Positions 14,521 to 21,300 of a DNA stretch of 64,000 nucleotides are shown here, piece by piece. Position 1 is the first letter of the stretch. The number at the start of each line of letters is the position of its first letter. The position numbers were made by a program, and so were the translations under genes. The notes beneath the pieces are model-generated. The model did not search any database and was not told the DNA's origin. It saw nothing but the letters and a program-made list of their open reading frames with translations. Source of the DNA: Berghia stephanieae (taxonomy: Eukaryota > Mollusca > Gastropoda > Nudibranchia > Aeolidiidae); NCBI GenBank assembly GCA_034508935.3, contig CM067444.1, positions 27,579,966-27,643,965 on the forward strand, in the 5' to 3' direction.

Positions 14521-15260
14521 GAAATTATAAAAGAAAAATAATTAATTAATTGTTTATTGGATTGATACATAAGTTGATAATTCAATAAATTCATTAACAA
14601 AAAAAAAGAGATATGGTATAATGGTAATATTCAGGCTATACACAAGGTGTTCCCAAACTTACGGTACGTCTAAAATTTCATTATCGAATTTTATTTATTC
14701 CTTTATGTTCATTTGTCTGAATCATACTCTTCTTCAATGTATGTATTATTACGTGGTTTTATGGACATCTCAAATATAATCTCCTGGAACTCCCGAATGC
14801 TATTTTTATTCATTTTCTTTCAACAGGTCTGGGTATTTTATGTGTGTTGGTGTTTGAGATCTACATCCTTTACAAAATGGTGGGCAAGAAGGTGGACAAT
14901 AAGTGGAGAACTATGTGGCTTGGTCAGCTCTTACTATTTGGAATTTTCCTGGCATACCTCGTGTGCTTTGCCTTTATATTCATCCCTACTAAGGTGTGTG
15001 ATTAATGTGTTTTGTTGGTGGTATGATGGTGACGGTGGTGGTGATGATGGTGGTGGTGATGATGGTGATGATGATGGTGATGGCAATGATGATGGTGACG
15101 GTGGTGGTAGTGGTGGTGTTGATGATGATGATGATGATGATGGTAGTGGTGGTGGTAGTGATTATGATGTCAAGGATGATGATAATGGTGGTGGTGGTGA
15201 TGATGGTGACAACATTGATGATGGCTAGGTATGATAATCATAATGATGATGATGACGATA

Positions 15261-15308
<48 letters not shown>

Positions 15309-18300
15309 CTGGTGGCGGTGCGTAGTGATGGTTTTGCTATGAGGTGGTGTTGGTATAAAAAGGTGTATTCAGATTTTTTATAATTTGATTTTGGTATAAT
15401 TTTCATCATCATTTCAGGCCACCTGTGGAATTACTCGATTTGGGGTGGGTGTGGCCTATGCCATCTGCTTTGCCGTCCTATTGGTCAAGTTGATGGTCAT
15501 TCTGACCTCCAAGAGCTCAGACGTTCTCATCCCAGGAGATGTGGATTCTCCCAACTACCTGAAAGGAGTTTACCAGTTTCTGATGTTCGCTTTTGCTGTT
15601 GGAATCCAGGTTTGGTTACACTTTATTCTTTGTTAAAATAAACCAAATATTTACTATATCTTTCAAGGAAGTAGTCTCTTCTCTGAGCCATAAGATTAAT
15701 GTGGGGGGAAGGGGGGGGGGGGGGGGCAGAATTCATTATCTTGGTGTCCTTTGTGCTTGGGGTCCTGATAGCTCAGTAGGTAGAGCACTGGTTTCAGATA
15801 CAAAGGGACAATGATCTATCCAGGGTGCAGTCGAGATTTTTACTGACCACCCCCCCCCCCCCTTGTCTATCCAGCAGAGATTGGGTAGCTGGTTCTGTTA
15901 GATCTGGCAGAAAGTGCTTTGTGATAAAGTGATGTCCTATTCAAAGGATAGCAAGTAATTATTTTTGTCCGTTTCACGCTATAGAAACTGGGATAAACTC
16001 TGGATCCATGGGCCTAATGGCTTTGAAGAACTACTTTGTTTTTCATCTTTGATATATAAATAGCTTGTTACCCTTTGGATAAAACCTGATCTATTGTAAA
16101 ATACCTTATACCAGATCTAATAGACCCAACTACCTAATCACTACTGAGCGGACAGTGGGATCAGAAAAAAATCTGAAAAATAACCAAAATAACATCTGAC
16201 TGCATGAGATCCAACACTTTTTCCCTTTTGTAGTGGTGCCAGTGGCCTACTAGATTATCAAGTCCTCTTTGCCTTCATAAGATTGTACTCTATATCCAAT
16301 AATAGTAATAGTTGTCATTTATAACACCTTTTGCTTAAACCTCAAGACGTTTTCACAAGTTACTGTCTAAGACGGTATAAGACATCGATGCATATTATGA
16401 TTCAATAATAGGAATAAAAATGCATAAATAATTATGTTCCCAAAATATTGCAAGATTGTAAGCAAAATATTTTTTTTCTTTATTTCAATAGATTGTAAAC
16501 AATATGTAAAAAAAAATAATATAACATAGAATTCTTTTTATTCATCCCATAGGGGAAATTTGTCTCGAGGGTCTATTCCAAGGGAAGACTTTAATAACCC
16601 AGGCGTCAGCCGCAATGCAATGCGGCAATTCGAGCTAGGGCGAGGTGACTTGCTCAAGGCCACACAGCGCTTCGGTGGGTGATTGAGCTCGGTACCTTTC
16701 AGGTATGAAGCAAAGATCATACCGCTGAGCCATGCTGTCCTCTGAAGTTGAGCTTTTGAGCTTTGAGCTTTTTTTTTATATAAAGCAATATCCACTAAAT
16801 GTGCTCAATGCACTTTACAAGATGTTCCTGTCCAACAGCAACATTTAACATTTAGGACAAGACATGACACCTGTAAGGTTATATTATAATTTTTTCGGAC
16901 AGAGACATCGCTGTTATCGGCCAGGTACTCATTTTACACGTGAGTACAGTGAGATTATGTTAGTAAAAAGCCTTTTCCAAGGACTCAACTATGCACTGAG
17001 CGAGACTCGAGCCCAGGATCTTTCGATCCGAAAGCGAGGGTCATACCACAAGACCACATAGCCAATACTATTTTTCTTTTCTTTCACTAGATTGTCATCA
17101 ATGTCCAATGGCTGATCACTGTGCCTCCAGACGCCATTCAGGTCATGTCCAACGCTGGAGAAAAAGTGTGGGTTTGTAACCATTACACCTGGAAGACTGG
17201 CGAGAATATGCTGGACATGGAGAATTTTGTCCGTACAAACTTTGAGAATCATCTCCTCTCCTTGACTTACATTATGGTCATGATCCTTATCATCACAATC
17301 TTGTCTCTCAATGCCCATGGTATCATTACCAACCACAGGGAAAGTGTTTTCATTGGCATTGCTGCTGGATTCAGGTAAATATAGATAAGATAAATAAAAT
17401 TTCCCTTTATTCATCCTCAGGGGTTTTAGCTTCTATCCTGAGAAAAGACTTGAGAAAATCCAGGAGTCAGCTACAGAGCAGCGCTGCAAAGTGAGCAGTG
17501 TCTTGTCTAAGGAAAGCGGGGTTTAAACCTGTGGAATTCGCCATCCCCTTTCCTTTTCCAAAACAATAAACTTGATACTTTCAGTCTAATTTGAATTTGA
17601 CTCTTGAATTGAGCTTGAGCTTTTTTATTTAAAAATTGTAAAAAATATATAGCGCAATATCCACTAAATGTGCTCAAAGCGCTTTAAAAGGGGTCCCTGG
17701 TCAACAGCAACATTTAATATATAGGATGGGACATTACGCCTGCTAGGCAATATTACAATTTTCTGACAGAGACAACACTGTTAACGGCCAGGTACTCATT
17801 TTATACCTGAGTAAGGTGAGGGAATGTGAGTAAAGAGCCTTTTGCAAGGACCCAACTATGCAACGAGCGAGGCTTGAACCCTGGACTGTCCGATCCGAAA
17901 GCGAGTGTCATACCACAAGACCACATAGCCGCACAAATATTGAATGTAGTCATTTTGATATTTAATCAATGAAAATTACAGAGGAATTTGAATTTAGGAT
18001 GATTTTTACATTAAATTTACTTTATACTTTTGACTGAAAACTGAAAAAAAAATGCTTTACAAAGTTTGATTATATATATATAAAAAGAGAGAAATATCTG
18101 TTTTGACTATACATGTTTGTACATAATAATTATGTCAAAGCTCTACTTTGTCAATGATATATTTCATATTGTTTATTGTGGATTTTAAAACATTGTTTTT
18201 TTAATATCAAAATCAGTTTAAACTTTGACTATATCGAGTTGTTGTTTTTTTTCAGTCTTGACAATGCAACAAATTTAGTGACTGATATGATACGAATGTA

Positions 18301-21300
18301 ATAATAACGTTCAATTGTTGTTTTTTAGCATTCCCTTGTGGATGGCCTGGGGACTGGTAGGTGGGTTAAATAAGGACAAAGGTTACGGTCACGAATATGG
18401 AGATGCCTGCATTGCTTTTGGCCTTTTCTTGACAGCTACCCTCATTCTGTTTGCCATGTTCTTGCCTAAGGTAAGTGGAGAATGGGTCTTGGAGTAGGTA
18501 ATTATAGTAGAAATCTGAGATTGAATTCAAAGAGGTAAAAATGAATAAAAAGGAATAAAGCTAATTGTATTTATATCCATTTAACTGCTGTACTCTGAAA
18601 AAACACGTATTTAAACATTTGGCCAGAAAACTCGTTCTTAAAATATTGATAGATTTAAATGACCCTCCTCTTGGCAAAACTCTCAAACATGGGACCTTAC
18701 GAGGTTCCATGGTCCCATGTTTGAGAGTTTTTGCCAAAATGAGGGTCATTTAAATCGATCGATATTTGGACGAGTTTTCTGGTCGTGTTTTTTTCAGAGT
18801 ATGGCAGTTAACCTATTAAAAAGATAAAAACCTGAAAAGCTTTGTATGAAACATTGCCAAAGTAAAGTAAAGTGAAAATCATATGAAAAAAATCATCCCA
18901 TAAAATCAGCCTGACTTGGATTTTTATCTTACACCAGTGCCTGTTCCCTGTATTGTTACTTAAAACAGAATATTTTGGAATTTTCCGTTCTTTTTCTTTT
19001 ATCAAAGTTATAAAAGAATTATGAATAAAGCCTAGGATTGGATAGCTATGTTATAACCATCATTTGTCAATAAAGGGAAAACCCAAAACGTTCACTCTGT
19101 GTAATAAATAGATAAATTTCAAGGATCATTTTCATTTTCAGCATTGTTTGTTTTTTTCCTCAAGCGTTTGAAGTGGCTAAAAATGTTTAAAATTTGATCA
19201 CCGCTCGCGACAGCTTTGAAAGAGAAACACTGAAATGGAGATTTTTACATTATTTTTTGTCTTAAAGTGGCTCAGAGCCGATTCCCCCTCCCCTTATTTT
19301 TGCAAGCTTATTTTTTCAAAGAAAAAAATATGAGGGAAATATTTCATCATCATAATCATCATCGTGCTTAAAATAAAAACGCAAATAAGGATATTGTTGT
19401 TGTTGTATTGATGATTATGGCAACCATAATGATGATGATGATGATGATGATGACGCTGGTTATTATAATGATGATTTTATGACAAAAATGGACATTGTTA
19501 ATAGTTTCTGGAATTAACTAATATGTCCCGTAGGTCCGCCAATTGGTGAACATGGGTGTTGAAGGAATCTACTTGGAGGACGACAGAGACACAATCTATG
19601 GTGGATCCATCATCATGGCCCCGCCATCCTACAAGAGCAAGGGCGGCACCCCATCTTCTGTCATCTATGTCAACAACCAAGGAATCTACTCAGAACCTGT
19701 AGTCGTTGGTAATGGCGACTCCAACAAAAGTAAGCTATCGCTTGTTATGTTGATTTTTCTGAATATCTGATGGTTCATCTAAAACTAATTATCATGCTGG
19801 GATAATTTAGGTGCTAAAAATGAATATATTCATAATAAATATTATAGGGGTCCCGATAACTCAATTGGTTGAGCACTCGGTTCACATGCAAAGGGGCCAA
19901 GATCGATCCCAGGTGCAGTCAAGATTTTTTTCTGCGGCTGATGCCTGGTATATTCCAGTCTGCCCTTTGAATAGACTTTGGAGACAAATTTCCCCTTTTT
20001 TTTAACTCTTCGAATCCACAGAACTAATGATGGAAACCCAAAATATTGAATTGCCTTGTTTAAGCATACAAACAAGTTGGCACATTTTTTTCATCGCCCC
20101 CCCCCCCACCCCCTCTCTTAGAACTGATTTATAATTTGTGCTCATGTTGATCTTTACAACTATTGGGTGGGGTTCCTGACCTCCCATAGTGGGCAGGGTG
20201 GCACTTATTGTGTCTTCTATCCCCTTATATCTGTTTTCCAATTTGCTTTCTGTCTTTGTCTTGGAATGAGATTAATAAGTTTTGCCTTGTCTCTGGCTGT
20301 AGTGCTTGGTTGGGAGGGAAATAGTAAAATGCATAGTTATTATTTTGGGAGATGATATTTTTTTCCTTGTAAATAATCTCTCTTTTATGTATTGTTATAT
20401 TTGCTATTTTGAATGTATAATGTAAGCAATTGAGTGCAGTCCTCTTAGTAGGGACTTGTGCTGGTGTCTGGGTGAGACTTTTAGGTGATCTCAAACTAAG
20501 TACACTGATAGGGTGCTCTTGGAATCTACACCTGTTCCCTATTTGAACCAATTCCCCTTTGTCTTGCTTTTTCCTCAAGTCCTTTTATTTGTACATCTAG
20601 AATCTTTTTACTATCCAATTTTCTTCCTTTTTACTGGCGCTGATATGACCTAAATGTTGCAAGCACCGTAAAACCCTTAAAAACATTTTTTTAAAAACAA
20701 AAAAAAAAAAAACGGTGAGAGAATGTGAGTAAAGAGCCTTCTCAAAGGACTCAACAATCCTCCGATCCGAAAGCAAGCGTCATACCACAAGACCACATAG
20801 CTGCACTTAAGCATACAAACACGTGTGGCACATTTCTTTTATTCCCCCCCCCCCCCTACTCTTAGAACTGATTTATAATTTTAGCTCATGCTGATCTTTA
20901 CAACTATTCACAACAATTTTTTTTTATCTACGCACCATTCAGTGGCGACCTACCTTAAGCACCCTATGAGCACCTACAGTGCCCCTCCCACCTACTTAAA
21001 GAAGACCGAATCAACCTATGGAGGAAGCAGAGTCTTGCGTGTCACTGACGACCTCAAAGGTCGTCACCCTAGCAATCGTTCCTCATCAAAGAAACCCCTT
21101 TCAGAGGTAAACTATGCCAGCTCTGGCCGCCCAAGGTCCCTTAAAGGCACTCTTCCACGTGAGTAGAACGTACCTAATATAAACCTCAGTCTAGAACTTA
21201 GTTCACCTACTCAAAAATTACTATTCTTTATTTTTGTCTGCCTCAATCAAGAATTATTTCCTCACATTCTGGGACTTCAGTAGTAAAATTTTGCAAATAT

